Source of the DNA: Eudromia elegans | Taxonomy: Eukaryota > Chordata > Aves > Tinamiformes > Tinamidae | Length of the DNA stretch: 64,000 bases | Direction of reading: 5' to 3' | NCBI GenBank assembly: GCA_003342815.1 | Contig: PTEX01000055.1 | Coordinates: 1,054,001-1,118,000, forward strand | Part shown: one piece after another, positions 25,621-40,368 of the stretch | Position numbering within the stretch: the first letter of the stretch is position 1 | Layout of the letters: the number at the start of each line of letters is the position of its first letter | The notes under the pieces: generated by a model | Told to the model about the DNA's origin: nothing | The model's database searches: none | Seen by the model: only the letters and a program-made list of their open reading frames with translations | Made by a program: the position numbers and the translations under genes

Positions 25621-28600
25621 GTTTTTTCTGCTCCTCACCTAGAAGAGGGAGCAATTATTTCACTATATGAGGGCAAGGTCGCATTTTGTTCCCGTGATGT
25701 GTTCAGATGAGCTAGGTGAGCCTGCCCTGGGCTTTTGCAAACCTACAGAAAACTGCAGCCCATTTCATAGGCGTGCTACTTGATTTAGCTGGTGGTAAAT
25801 TCTAGAGTAGTGTCCTCACCATGTCAATCACAGCGTGCTCACCCAGCCCATGAAAGACGGCAGCTTTAAGCCACACGTAGGGTGTTTATCGTCACACCGC
25901 CAAGCGGCAGCTCTGCTTCCCATACCAAACGTACAGCAAAGTCAGCACGTCGTTATCTCTTTGTAGCTCAGTTATACAGAAGTGAAGAGATAATTATATA
26001 CATAGATGTTTGTATATTTAAACTTCTAAGAATCAGTAAGCAAAATACTCATCGTTACATGTTGCCTGCTTAAGAATATGCTACCTGCTGCAGCCAACTC
26101 TGCATCCGCACATTCATGTACTGGGAGTACAAGACAGAACACAGCTCTTGTCTTGATAACTGTTGCAGGCTCCTTCCAGGGTTCTCTTACGTGCTACTTT
26201 TGTAAAGATTGCTTTAACTGAAGGAAACATCAAGGAACTGTCTTTTTCCCACAATAAATTGTGGGATAGAGCCTGCAAAGCTGGAAGATAGTAGCCCTCC
26301 TACAGCAGACCTTATATGGACAGGTGATTTTTTTCTGGTCATTGTTTTTGTTTTTGGACAAGCTGGTGCATGTAAAGTATGGATTTGTGTCTCACTTACT
26401 CTGTATACTGCAGTAAAACCCAGTAATTACTCATAAAGAGCTGCCTCTGTCAGAGACATTCGGGGAAGTGCAGAGGGTCACACTCAGTGGGACAGACACC
26501 TCACAGAGGACAACACTCAGCATGAGCAAAGCTGACCTCTCAGAAATGGAGATAACACAACTGGCATTCTGTCCTGACTCTTTCTTTCTTAAAATGTCTC
26601 AGTGGTTGAAGAAATAGACATATTAATAGAAAAACATCAGCTAAAAGTGAATCGGGTAAAAACTGGATGCTTACAGTTCTTGTAAATGTCTGCTGTGCAC
26701 ACTGAGGGATGGAAAAAGTGGGGGCAAGAGCTTCGATACCAAACTGCAGAAACTGATACTACGTGAGAAATGGCAAAGAGCAATACATACACAAAAAGCA
26801 TTAGAAACCCAGTGTTTAGAGAAAAGGGGGACAGAAATCAGGCAAGACAGAAGGGAGAAAGGCAAGACGTGAGAGGGAGATGATAGAGGGAAAATTCAAG
26901 TGTATATTCAGTGAGATAAGAGAATGGTAAAGATTATATTGATTTTGCCTAAGGCTGCCAAATGCCTGAGATTCATTTTGAAATAAAAATACGGTGTACT
27001 ACACATTTAGACTGCCTTATCCTGCTCGAGATAGGGAATCTGTGTCCTGCAGGACACTACTTTCCCTCTGTTTTCCTCTAGTTAGTCTTTCTCCTCCTCT
27101 CAAGTTGTGGTGATGGAAAAAGGTGCATTTCCAGTGTCACACAAGGTCTCCTGCCTCGATCTCATGGTCCTTTTTTTTGTGTGTGATTAGGTCTGGTTTT
27201 GCTCTCAGTGTCGCTTCATTGATTTGGGTGGATGGGGACACCGCTCCTGAATTGCCTTTTGGATAAGGATGCTGCATAAAGAGAAACACTTAAGTTTTAG
27301 AGAAAAGAGAATCAGTTATTGAATATGAAACTCTAACGGGGCATGGAGATGTAAAGAAATCCTGTGCTTTAATTGGATACCTCACTAAGACGTCTGGCAG
27401 TTCCTCAACACCCATCACTCAAAAAGAAGAAGATACAGGAAATTACAAGCGGATAAGACACATGAGCAAAACAACGGAGCAGTTCTTAGACACCCAGGCT
27501 TCACAGTGCTTGGGCTGTTTAAAACACCACAGTGCTCTTCACACGGGCCGTAACAAAACAACAACATTGTTAGAAGGGTGACGTTGTGCTCTGTAAAGTG
27601 AAATCACCTCAGCTTCATAGATTTTTTGGGCTCCTTACTGGCACCTATTGATTATTTGCCTTTGAATCATTAGCCTTAATAATTTTTACATGCTTAGTTG
27701 CCATTCTGTGCTGTGTCCCAGCGGCCTGCAGGGTGTGAGCCTGCCCTTCTGCAGAAAGCTCAGGGGCTCGGGGTGGCTGAGGGACTGCAGCAGTGTAGGG
27801 AGCCAGTTCGCAGGCTGATTCCAGCCTGGGATAGTTGTGAACTGGAGGCTGTTTCACTCACAGGTCGCCCTTGTGGTCTGTGGGAAATTGCAATTTGAGT
27901 TTGGAATTGCAATCTACTTCCTTTGGAAAAATCACTGCAGTTGACGGTGATTAGCAACCTCTTACAAAACAGTGGCAGCCTCATCTGAAACCAGGGTCTG
28001 AATATTTGAATTCGTTGGATATTGCAGTGCCCGAGGGTGCTGGGTTCCTTGCCACCATTTAATACGTTCCTCGCTCTTGAGGCAAAGGTCCAAATATCTG
28101 TGCCCTTCCCATTCCACCGCGGTGGGGTGGAGCTCCTGGAGCTGGCTCTCTAAACCTGCAGCAAACACAACTAAGGCACTGCCTTATAGCAGACACCAGG
28201 ACAGACCTCAACAGGGGCTGCCACCGTCTCAAGGGGACTTGGACACTCAGGACCTTAGATGAGTATCCCAACCACAAATTCAGATTGTCTCTCCTGCTGT
28301 TACTTGCAGTCTCCAAAACAGCTTTCTGAGAAAGACTGGCTCTATAATGCAGCATTGGAATTACTTTAACTAGGCACGAACTGTAAGAGGAGACATAATA
28401 CATCAGCATGTCGTTTTACAGAAATTACAGTAGGGATTATAGAAGGCCCAAAAGTGAGTGCATTGCATCAGATGTTTTTTGCATGATGTTTTGAAAACCA
28501 AGTGGGCCGAGTAGCTGGACTGTTGGTAGCAGATGCTTCTTGCTCTTTAGGAAATCCTCCATGTCCACCCGCTGACTGTGTCATTTATCACAGGAGTTCA

Positions 28601-30203
28601 GGTGCCGCAGAGCTTAAGTCAGTAAATGTTAATAAAAGCTTGTTGTGCACATATATCCTGGTAGAGATATGTCCTTATCAGTGCTGGAAAATGCAAACTC
28701 AGGCTCAAATATTTGGCATAGTAAACAGTTCAAAACATCAATCTCAGAGTGATTTGAGACAGTCTTATTCATACACTAACTTCCATGCCAGCAATATGTT
28801 ATTAATCCGTAAAAAATCACTGTTTTCTATCTTTTCCCTTGGCCTGAATAGCATAGCTAATGTCATTTCCTCCTCACCAACTCCCAGCTGACTAAGAACC
28901 ACCAGTCTAGGAAACTCAGTCAGTTATCTGGCTCGTCAGTCACACAACACTCCACGTTAAGCACTCTGCATCTGTTTTTCATACTTTTCTCAACTTCTGG
29001 TGTCCTAAGTATTAATCACAGCTATCACTAAAGCCGGCTGTCTCCCAGGCACAGTAGCCACATTCTGCTTGAAGCAGAAGTAGCTGCACTAACAGCAATA
29101 AATCAACAGCATGGGGCAGTCCCATTTCATTAATATCAGCATCCTATCACCAGCTGCTCTTTGGAGACAGACGGCTGCTGCTCAGTCCCAAAGCTTTGCT
29201 TTCTCTTTCTTGCTGCCCACAAAAGTTGTAGCATTTGAGACATCAGCAGCCGAGTAGTCTGAGTTTGTAGACTGTTCCCTCTTTTTTTTGTCTTTTTTTT
29301 TTTCTGACCTGCATCAATCGATGTGATAGCATCATGACAACCAAAAAGTTTGGTGGCAGGAAAACATTCTACCTGGCATATATAAAAATGCCTTTCATTC
29401 TTACTGCAATTAATATTTTTAGCTAAGACATGAACTCTGAAAACAAACCGTACTCATCAGCACTGCTCACACTGTTGCAATACTAAAGAGATCCCCCCTC
29501 CTGCACTGAGCTGTGGTCAAGGGGACCTTCTCAAAGCCCCCCTGATATTAATGAAGCTCTTAAGAAGATAAGATTTATTATTTGGGTTACTGTAAGGTCC
29601 TTACAGGAATTTTGTGCCTAAGTGTACATTCACTCTTCAAGAAATCTGGAGTTGTAAATACTAGTGCTCTGCATTTGGAGAAGTCTCCATCACTGAAAAA
29701 GACAAGTGAGGTTTGCACAGTTAAAAGCCAAAAGAGATTCCTGGGCTCATGCTCATGTCATAGCTGGAGAAGCAACTGGCTTTACAGGATTTAGTGCATT
29801 TTGCCATCAAGTTCCTGTTTTTCTCCTGATCAACCAGTACTTTGTGGGAATTTGATGTGTCCCCAAGAGCAACTTGCTCTCAGATTGCTACTGTGGTAGG
29901 ACAGTAGAGCCCATTTGGGCCTGAGGAGAGGAAATACCACTAACCCAGGTTGCGATGGCTTAAGGGAATGAGCAGTCTTCTTTTGCTATAGCTTCATACA
30001 ATCAGGGCTTTGTAGGAGCTGCTTAAATACTACTCATAATACCCCATAGCTAAATGGAAACTGTGATAGGCTTGAACAAAAGCAAAATTTGTTTGATTTT
30101 ACATTAACTGTATCTTAATAGAAATAAGTTTGGAAATCAAATTTTTTTAAAAAGCAAGTTTTAAATCAAGAATTGAAGTCAAACTAATACAAAATGTGCA
30201 CCC

Positions 30204-30262
30204 TCCCCCCCAAAAAAAAACCAGTTCTTGGACCCCGCCCCCCCAAAATAATAGTTCTTGGA
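30204..30262. repeat. Imperfect tandem duplication, C/A-rich
   Basis: Two units of about 33 bp, each a C run, an A run and AGTTCTTGGA. Confidence 0.75.
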
Positions 30263-33200
30263 AACCTTCTTTCCCCATTCTTTTCACTTAAAGCAATTCT
30301 AGCTTGTTCTTCTTTTAGTTTCTCATATCCTAGGATTGTGCCTAGGAGGTGATTATTAACAGTGTATTTTTGGAAGCACGGCCATTTCTGAAGTAATTTA
30401 GAGCAAATGACTTTATATTGAGTCTTAGCAGCAAACGGGAGCCAGCACAGTAATGGCAGAGGGAGTGGGTTAGCAGAGAGCAAAAGCTCATATGGGAAAA
30501 TACAGTGGGATAAAACTTCTCTAACTTTAAATATCAGCCCTAATGAGCACCTCACACTACTATGTGGCACTCAAGCTGATAAAAATAGAATAATTAAGAT
30601 CCTTGAGTGTTTGTGGACCAGCTGATTGCATCGTCTTAATCAGGCAAGAGGCGAATTCCTCAATGTTGTGTTTAGCCCACTGCCTGAAGGACTGCACGTC
30701 ACTTTGGGAAGGTGGAGGCAGCTCTGCTGTGGGGGCTGGTGGGTCGAGTGGGCCTGTGGCTCTGTGGAGAGGACGGCATGTCCTGGCCTCACATACATCT
30801 GGGCTGTGCGGGGTGAAGACCTTGCTCCTTTGCTGGCTAAACGTTTACCATTGCATGAACTGGAACTCTGAAAAATGCTGGTGATAACTGGGGTCCACCT
30901 GGCATGGCTGCATGGACTTCTGTGACACTATGTAATGTTTTTCACTTGAGGAGAATATAGTTCTTTAATTGTGCTTTACCACCAAGGGGCTTTTTAGTAG
31001 TCAAACTTTGGCAAATCTTGTGGGGGTACTTCCAAGTATTGTTGGTCTCCCTGTTGTCCTTCCTGCCCTTTTGGGGTCAGCGATCCCACAGAAGAGGCAG
31101 CAGAAGGTAGTAAGTGCCTGTCTCTCAAGTGCTCCACTGCACATCCCAATTTTTCAACAAAATCACTATGGAGAAACTGTTGAAAGCTAACTGTAGGAAT
31201 AAAATAAGTGACAGAAGAAGGGCAGGGCGTACAGACGGGCATGGTAGTGTCTTAAGCTGCTTCAGCAAGCTTCGTCAGAGGACATTTGTCAAGATCGTCG
31301 CTGAAATCAGATCTGTGCAGGAAGGTGGGGAGGATAAAGTGACTCACTTCCTTTTCTCACTGTTAGCTCTCCTAAGGAGGAGGGAGAGTGTATACACATG
31401 CAACAGAGCTTGAAAGGAGTCTGAGTGGCAAAGTGTGGCACAGCAGGAGGTTTCAAACTTCCCAGCGCTGGTGTTTTGATGTAGTGTTTCTGTTTAGGTT
31501 TATATGCTACACACACATGTAAACAGCCAAAGGTGTGTAACAAACACAAAGTCAAACACTCAGAGCAGCAGCCTGTGCAAATTTAGTGCTTGCTCTATTA
31601 GCATTCCTGTGTCACTTAGGTTTCAATGTATGTTCTTATCCAATACCTTTTTTTTCCACAGAGTGCAGAACAAGCAAGATTCTCTTATACAGAAGCTGTT
31701 CAAAATATTTTTTTTTTCTTCTATGTTCAGTGTATGTGGCAACAACACAAGTATTTGTGTCATTTAAGCTGTCCTGGACATTGGTATGGGGCTTACTGCA
31801 ACAGCATCCAAGTTTGCTTTCACAAAGTCTCTGTGAAGTGAGGCCAGGGGCTTGAGTATGATGCTGGCGTCCTTGCTCTCCGTGGGTGGATGTGGGGTAT
31901 GTGGGGATGTGACATTCATCATCAAGGCTGAATCAGGTTCTCATCAGAAAAGTGTAGAAGGAACTTGTTATTAATGAAGTTCAAAGAAGAGGAACCTGGA
32001 CTGTCAACTAAAGAGAGGGATATATCATTAAATCCCAGTTTAGTTCTGCAAATGCAGTTTTCCCTTTAGCTTGTGTACATTTTCTAGTCATAGAGGTCTT
32101 CACATGCAGCTTCTTTCAGTCACAAATCAAGGAATTCCTATCTAATAGAGACTGAAGTATGCAGAGGTAGCCGGAACCAGAAGCAAAGTGGATGAAATTG
32201 TCTTACACCTATCTCAATGACTTCCTCTGTGCTATAATACTGGGTGTTTGATCAATCAGCTGTTTGTGTACACAGGGTCAAAATGCTGTCATTTAGATAT
32301 GGCAGCTAATACTGCTGGTAGTGAAAGTTATAGAGAGGTGATACAAGAGACAGTAACAGCAAAGTAAAAAAACATGCCTAATACATTTATAATCAATCTA
32401 TTTCAAACACATACAACTCAAAAACCTTTCACATTTCCAGCAGAAATTTCCTAGCTCTCTTCATTATCCGAGACTCAATTCTTGGTCAAATTACAGAGTG
32501 CTTCTTTTATTTGCTTTTTTAAGATAAAACTGAAAATCAAAACAAAATTGCCCATAAGTTTTTTTTTTCTTTCTTTCTATTAAATGAGGAATTTTGAGCA
32601 TGATTTGGAGCAAATATTTCTCTTTAACAGATTATTACAGGAGAAGGTATTTGTCACAAGAGAAGAATGCCAAAGAATTCTGCAAATACATGTTAATGGA
32701 TTTTGCTCAAGGCCAAACAAGTAGTCAGAAGGAGGACTTAATAAATTTCCCCAGCTTCCTCTGTGGGCTGACATATTTGTAACAAGGTTCCCACATTGAT
32801 TTTTGGGCTACTTAGTTTTGAATGAACCCTGATGGAAGAGCTGCCCCTCCTTTATTGAGGGAATTCAGGAGCCATGTGGTACCACTGTTTGCGATGTCTA
32901 CAGTGTTAGATTCACAGTGTGTCTAACTCAGTAGTTATGGGGTAAAGCCATACATAAAAGCTTTTTTTTTTCTCTTTCTTATTGAGATAGGGCACAAAGG
33001 AACTGCAGAGGACCTATAGCTATATGGGAAGGTTTAATATTATTTTGTTCACTTTCAGAGTATGGAAATTTCAGGGTCTCTAGATACATTAAATTAGATT
33101 TTGGAGAAATGGTCTCTAACAAGCCTTTGCTTTCTGCAGGAAGGATGCCCTTAGGCCACTTACCCAGTGGTGCTGACATTTATTACTGGGCTTCCCACTA

Positions 33201-36200
33201 AGCAATTTGCTAAAATGCTTTGCGTATTTGAAACTAGTATCAAAAATTCTTTTATTTCCTGTCACGGTATTTTATTATTGTCACATGAAAAAGAGATTTT
33301 TAATCCTTTCTACAGACAGAAATGAAAACTATATCCATTCTACTGAGTAGTTTATGTCTAGAAAGCATATACAGAAGACAAAATTATATCTGCTGTGTGA
33401 TATATCTTCTCAATGTTCTACTCAGCATCTGTGGATCCCAATTTATTTGTTTTTTACTAGGTGGTTTAAGCAAAAGTATTTCTGAAATAAGTGCTCAAAA
33501 GTGTGTAAAATAGCTGCTTAAAAATGTCTGTCACATTTACTTTTTTAAAAAGCTATTGTCCAGGAATATAATTTATATTCTGCCAATCATCATAATACAT
33601 TAATACAATAAAATCAAGCAGAAATACTTTCAAAAGTCCCCACAAGATTATGAACTAAGTGGGAAAATATAAGAATGTGACTATCTGGTATTATTTCAAA
33701 CACTTAAAATTACTGCTGTAAAGTTATTATAATCCTCAAAAAACCTTGTGCTATTTCCTCCTCAGAGACAAATTGGGACCAATCTCAAACCCGTTAACCA
33801 AAGACTGAGGCCACTGAAACCCACCTTTACATCTTTCCTCCCCTCATTTCTGCCTTGAGCCTTGCTGCTTTGAGCTGTGTCAGGTGAAAAAGCTGATTCC
33901 ACAATCCCGATATGACTAGATTGCAGCAACAGAAGCAATTTGGACTGTAACCAGCTGTGACTTGAAAGTCCTCACTAGTGCAGCAGGAGTTGTGCTGCCT
34001 GCACCCTAGTGATCTTTATAAATAGCCCAAAACGGGCTGTCTGAAATGGGAGTCATCTCACCAGCATTAGGGATTTAATCGAGGTACCTGAGTCAGGAGT
34101 GTGGAAGTTACTCCATGTGTCCCAGATTTATTAAGTCAGGGTGCTGATTAAGCCCTGGTTAACCATCTCTTTGGCTTTATGCCGCGTTCCTCTGTAACTC
34201 TTTCTCCTCTGGTCTAACAGAGGTGAGGATTTAGTGTAGCTCTCTGGGTTTTAGGCTAGCTTCCTGGCTGCCTATTCAATTCTGTCAGTCCTCCCACAGA
34301 AGCTTTTCAGACAAATTTAGTCAAGAAGATCTCAAAGATATTAAATCTGTAAAAGTTTTATAAAAGTAGGCTGCCAGGCAGCTGGAGATGCGCTGGTGAT
34401 ACTCCTGCTGAGAGAATAGTGGGTCAGCTCTTATTGGGCATCAGAGCACTGAGGGAGGAGGCAAGAGAATGAGGGGTGTGAGGAAGAGAGATGCTATGAA
34501 GAGCAGCAGTTTGGGAGGTACTTTTTCATTGAAAATGGTGTGTTATTAGGCAATACAGTCCTGACGTGGTCAGGATTGCTTTTCTAAGCATTGCCTCTGT
34601 TTTCGGACACAATGATGGTTTCATCTTCCCTATAGGATTTGTGTTGTCTAACGAAGGGTGGAAACTCACCGTAGCTTTGCACACCACAGTTAATAAAGCA
34701 GTTGAACACAAGGCACAAATCCACTGAAAACCAGCCTTCATTAGCCCTGGTGCTCGGGAAATTGCAGCTGTTTATAGCCCCATTGCTGGCCCGTATTAGG
34801 AACCTGAACGCATCCTTTCTATCAGTCAGCCTCCAGCTCTTTCCCTGTGTGTTGTCCTTGGAAGGGGCCCTTCTGCAGCAGATTTGTTTAGACGAGAAGG
34901 AGACTTGTCTCTTCAGGAACTGCATGGGTTTGAACAGCCTCACCACAGCTAGAACGTGGTTCCCAAACCTGCTTTTCAGACCAAATCTAGCAAAGTGGAT
35001 GGAAATAACCAGACTCCTTAGTCCAGGGACTCCCAACAGTTTGAGCACTGGGAGCCTTCTTACCGATCCTGCAAGCTGAGCAAATACTTCAGGAGTGGCA
35101 GCAGCGCGGGGTGCTCCCGCCTCATGCGTCCGGAGGAGCCCATGGCTCATGCTTGGGTGCTGACCCCACCGTCATTGCTCAGGTGTGACACAGCCAAGTG
35201 GAGCTGTCCTAAACTTCACACAACTGACGAATATCCTGAAAGTCTGTGCGCTCTCCCCAGCCTGGGCAGTCTCAAAACCACTTTCAAACTTTGTTTTTAC
35301 ATCTTTCATGTCTACAGAGAAAATCAATTCCTGAAAGATTAAGCTGAGACATGCCTCACTCTTAGGCCAGACTGACATAAATCAGAATTGTTGCTGGAGA
35401 CCTCACATTCAGGCAGGGACTGAGCCTGAAGGGAACAGCTGTGTCTGAGAGCTGTGAGCAAATCGGCCAGGAGCCCGAGAGGGCACCGCCGGCTCCAGCA
35501 GCGCGCCAGGGCTAGTGTTGGGGGCTGCTGGCAAGGCCCGTCCCACTGCTGCTGCTGAGGGAGCAGTCCCAGGGCAGCCAGGGCAGCCCTGGCATCGGGG
35601 AGGCTGTTGGGCACCACCACAGGACCAAGTCAGGCCAAGGCTGGGTGCCCGTGGGACAAGGTCAGGGCTGGGGCCATGTGGTCCTGGGATGGGACTGGAG
35701 CTGGCATCACTGTGACACCAAGGGACGGCCCCAGGCACCCTGACAAACAGTTTGTGGAGATGTTCAACTACAGGCATTTTGGTTCAATGGTCCATCTTCC
35801 ATAACCTTTTAATCTCCCTACTTTGCCTTTAAACACCAAGTTGTGTGTGCTGTGGTCCTTGGTGAAACCTCTCTGTCCGTTTCAGCTTTCCAGGTGATGC
35901 CCTAAAGCAGAGGAAATGACTCCTTCCTTAGGCAAAACGATCTAAACATTAGTGTTGTTGCAAACTCTCTGTGCCTCTGTCACTTCTGCTTTACTGATTT
36001 GCTGATTTTGATAGATAAGAGAGAGGACCTGAGACTTTGGAGAATCATAATACTAAAGAAGATGCCTTAGAGTAATAGACTTTCACTCAAACTGTAGATC
36101 TACTGATTAGCAGAGTGACTTTATTTTCTTAGCCAAAGTTGCATCATTGTTTTCTCTTGTGTTTCAAACATTTGGATTCTTTTTTGGGCTGGGGCTATAA

Positions 36201-39200
36201 ATTTGGATTATGTTTCTCCATTCACACTGCCAACACGTTGTGAAGTGACATCAGTGTTGCAGGGAACTCTTCTCTCTAGGAAACTGGATGGAAGTGTGGA
36301 GTCACAGACCTAACCAGTAACATTCCTAAGGAATTTGAACTCCGTGTCCGTATGGACATAACTTCTTCCTTAGCCTGAATTTGCTATTTATATGTAAAAC
36401 AGTTGTACAAGTGAGTTCCACTGGTATGTGCAAATGCACATTTTGGTACTATTTTGGTACTATTAAGTACCAAAGGTACTATTTTGAACAGAATGAACTG
36501 TGATTGTGGGCTCCAAGAAAGCAGTTTTATAGGCCAAGGACTGAAAACTTCGGCCAGTGGGAACAGGACCATTCACAAAAGATTCCTGATGTCTAAACCC
36601 CTGCCCGGAGTGTTACTGGTGTAGTCTGTGCTGACATATCAGAGACAGCAGTGAACCTACAGATTCATGAGGCTCAGCATGTCGTAAACCTTCCTCCCCA
36701 CAGTCTGGAGGTCTAGGTATGTTGACTGACCCCCACTTTATCTTCCTCTGCTGTGACTACCCTGTTTAGTCCTATCCTGAGCCAAGTAGTTTAAAGCAAG
36801 CTTATCTATGTCTACACAAGCTCTTATGGCAGCAGTGTAGATGAACCTTGACAATGAAGAATTGAAACGTGGCTGGCAAAAAATGTGACCAGATCAGAGT
36901 TATCCAAACTCTTGAAGCGTCTAGGTTCACTAATATCATAGTTTTATGATACTGTAGAGTAGTAAAGAAAAAGCTCTTGTAGCACACTGGAGAAGCATTT
37001 ACAACATACAAATAGGATGATTACCAAAGCGCATTCATATTCATACTCACTTTGCTGTAACATGTTAGCCTGTTGGCACTGTATAAATACAAATTGTGAA
37101 AAAAATAAATAGAAGTAAATTACAGAGACTTGTGATAAATTTGAAGCTCAGCATTTGGAAACAAAGCAAGGGAAGCTCTGGTTGTTGTAGTCCATTGTAG
37201 GATGATTATGAATTGCCAGTATGATGTGTCTCTGAGAAATGTGAACCTGGCGCGAACTAGGAGTTTCCAAGTTGCCATACAAGGCAATAGTGAGATCAGA
37301 CATGCAGTAGGATGTAAAACTCTGGTCACTCTTTGTCAAAAAGACAAGTCAAAATTGAATAACTGATTCTAGCGGATTAGAGAAATAGCAAGCCACGAAT
37401 TTGAATGTGGATTGTTTCACCTGTTAAAGCAAATGGACTGGAAATGCAATTGCCATGTTCTCCAACATGTCAGGAAGGGAGGGGAGTAGAAAAGGCATAG
37501 GGGAAAAAAACCATGGTTATAAACTGACTGTGAGTATCTGGAACTAACAGGTTTCTCATCATTCGTATCTGGACTCAGCTTCAGGGGAATCCTTGGGATG
37601 GAAGTTCATGGAGCTAGAGAAAGACTTACTTTTGAGAATGCTCTGCAGGTTTGTGGAAAGGCTAACATAACGCAGTGCCTGGGATAGCAGGCTGGGCTCA
37701 GCAACCCAGCAAGACCCTTCCACTCCTAGGATGTTCATATCATATAAGAGGAAAAAGAGAGGTGGCTTTTATCAGGAAAACCTCCTGAGAAGGAGAACTC
37801 TCTGATAACGCTACTGTCTAGCAAAGGAAGTTGTTGGCTTTGAAACAATAACTGCATTAAAAGGAAAGGCTTCTGGATCTCTCGCTCTCTTTCTTGCTGC
37901 CAGCAGTTAATAACTGATTGAATAGCAGAGCTTTTGCAATTTAGCATGTATACATAAATGCATTGTAATATAGTGTGATGTATATGCTGTGGTTTGCTGG
38001 AAGTCTATCAAAAAAGAGACTCTCAAATACACTCATTGAAAAGATCTCACGGGATCCTTACTGAGGGATCTCTATTTATTTTTTTTATTTATGTAAGGAG
38101 CAAAATGGTAGATTTAAAGTCCCTCAGGATCAAAATTTTCCAAACTGCTCAGCACCCACTGAGAAAAAAAAAAAAGTCTTGACTTGAATGTTCTCTTTTG
38201 TTTGTGTATGTGCTTCCCTTGCTTAAATACAAAACAAAGATTTTATTTTCCAAATTATACCAGATGGTGACAGATACAATTGACAACCCACCGCTTTTAG
38301 GGGCTCCTGAGTGGGAGCCGAGCTCCTACAGACATCAAATTCTCACTCAGTTTGTGCCTAAATAGCTGGGCTGCTGCAGCTCACAGTCTTGGTAGGGATT
38401 TATTGAAACAGGTCCTCCTGGAAGTGAGAAGTGAGTTTTCTAGAGCGACAAAGGCCTTTTTTAAAAATGCAATATAGTGATGTAAATAAATACATAAACA
38501 AGATGCTACTCTACAAATTATTTTGTGTGCAAGACTGCTCTACCAAACTCATATGTGGTACCAGGTAGGTTTGTGGTGGTGTTGCACTGTACCAGCAAGA
38601 AAAGTAGACTTTTGTTGTGTAGAATTTTCTTTGTGTTTTTATTTATTTAAATCTATCCCAAAGTTTAGACAAAATCAACACTAGCACTGAAATGTCACTT
38701 GTTGTCTATATATGCACTGTAAATGACACATAAGGAGAGATTACTAGTACAGTCTTACCACAGGAAAGCTTCTTACTAACTATATTTTAAAGCTTGTATT
38801 TAATCTTTTTAAATTTTTTCATAATGAGTCATTAGGAATAGCTGTGATCTCTGCACCTCCCTGAAATAAAGTGAGGACTTGAGTGAATGTGATTCAGTTG
38901 GTATTTACCGTCATATTCACTAAGCAAAGCGTGACATTAACATTTGACATCATAGTTTCAAATTCAGCTAGAACACTGCTAAAACTTACAAAGTCAAAGC
39001 ACAGTTGATCTAAGCTTTGTTAATTGACTTAATGTAATTTTTGCCTTTGAGAAACAAATTGAAGACAAAACAAAGCAAATCTGTCGTTTGTTGCAGCACT
39101 TTGCACATAAGAAATGTCAGTGATTGCTTTAGCTTGGATAAGAGGAGTGTAGGGTTTTCCAGGTTTAACTTTCAGGCATAAACAAACTCAGTTGGCTGAG

Positions 39201-40368
39201 CCTGTTCAAGAGTGCTTAAATATCCATTTAAATAAAAAATTGGCCCCAACATAAGTATCTGAATAATATTTCATTTTATTGATTGCTGTTTTTCATTTTA
39301 ATGATCTTTTGATCATTACTTGAGGTCTTCATTCAGCCAGTCTTTGGCATGGTAAACAGCAAATAAAGTTGGCAGTCTACAGAGATCACTGTTTGTGATG
39401 CAGGCAATATAATGCTGTACCAAGTGAGAATGGGTATTCAATGCACTGCTTCACTTGTGCTTAAACTAAATCTTTTTAAAACAACTGTGGCATGGCATTT
39501 AGTTTGCACTAAAATGAGATGGAGAGGATGGGCTCAAATGTGTTTTGTACATGAAATACTTAACTAACAAAAGGAAAATGGGACTTAAGGTTCTTTGAGA
39601 GATAATCTAAATACTGTTGAAAGGAAAGCTAAATAGTGTTTGCAGAGTCTCTAAATCAGCCTCCTCCCTCTAAAGGCAGTGGTAAAATTCCCAGTCATTT
39701 TCAGGGATGTTAGACTAGATCATAATCTTGCAGACCACTGAAAATGGGCTGGTATGCATCTGAACCACTGTCTAGGTGCTGTCTGCATGTGGCCTGTGTA
39801 TTCTGCCTAAAATGCAGATAGTGGCTCTTCCCTTCCTGCAAGGGTTGTGTGGATTCCTCAAACTTTCTAAGGATAAAAGCCAAAAATAATGTATATTGCT
39901 GTATATTTTATCTGCTGGCTTAGACCCACTTCTCCATTGCTCAGAAAAAAAAAAAACTATGATAAGAAAAAAAATAAAAAGCAGAGGAAAAGTGCTATTA
40001 ATAATAATGAAGGAAAAGTAAATGTTATATTGTCTAACAGAAAGTGTGGCAAGGACTCCTGGGCTCTTAATGTTATAAAGTGGAGAGAGAGGCCAAGAAA
40101 GCAAAGTCCCCATTTGTTCCTCAGTTGAGGAAGAAAAAAAATCTTTCTACTGTGATGTGAATCAGAAAAGTGATTTATTACTTGCTCGCAGAGGATGGAC
40201 ATTTAGGGACACAGAAGTGCAAAGGAAAGAGAAGTCTCCTGGTGCAAGCCACGATATCTCCAGTGTTGTGGGTGTGCTCAGTTCAGTGGGTCTGTCATGT
40301 TCCTCCACCAAAGCTGTGAGAGTCGAGAGAGGTGCCTGGGCAGGAGAACAGGTAGGCTGAGGCAAATG

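Larger units (their letters stand above)
24110..40360. other. Intergenic region upstream of AGPAT4
   Basis: No gene is recognised. The region is AT-rich unique sequence with small GC-rich patches (25.4-25.6 kb, 35.47-35.76 kb), a short C/A-rich direct repeat at 30.2 kb, and several unrecognised open frames, the longest being 188 codons on the minus strand at 34584-35150. Confidence 0.7.

Noticed and set aside
35470..35760. GC-rich patch as a further promoter island
   Set aside because: It is GC-rich but comparatively poor in CpG, made of CAG/CTG and GGCC-rich low-complexity sequence, with no exon nearby.
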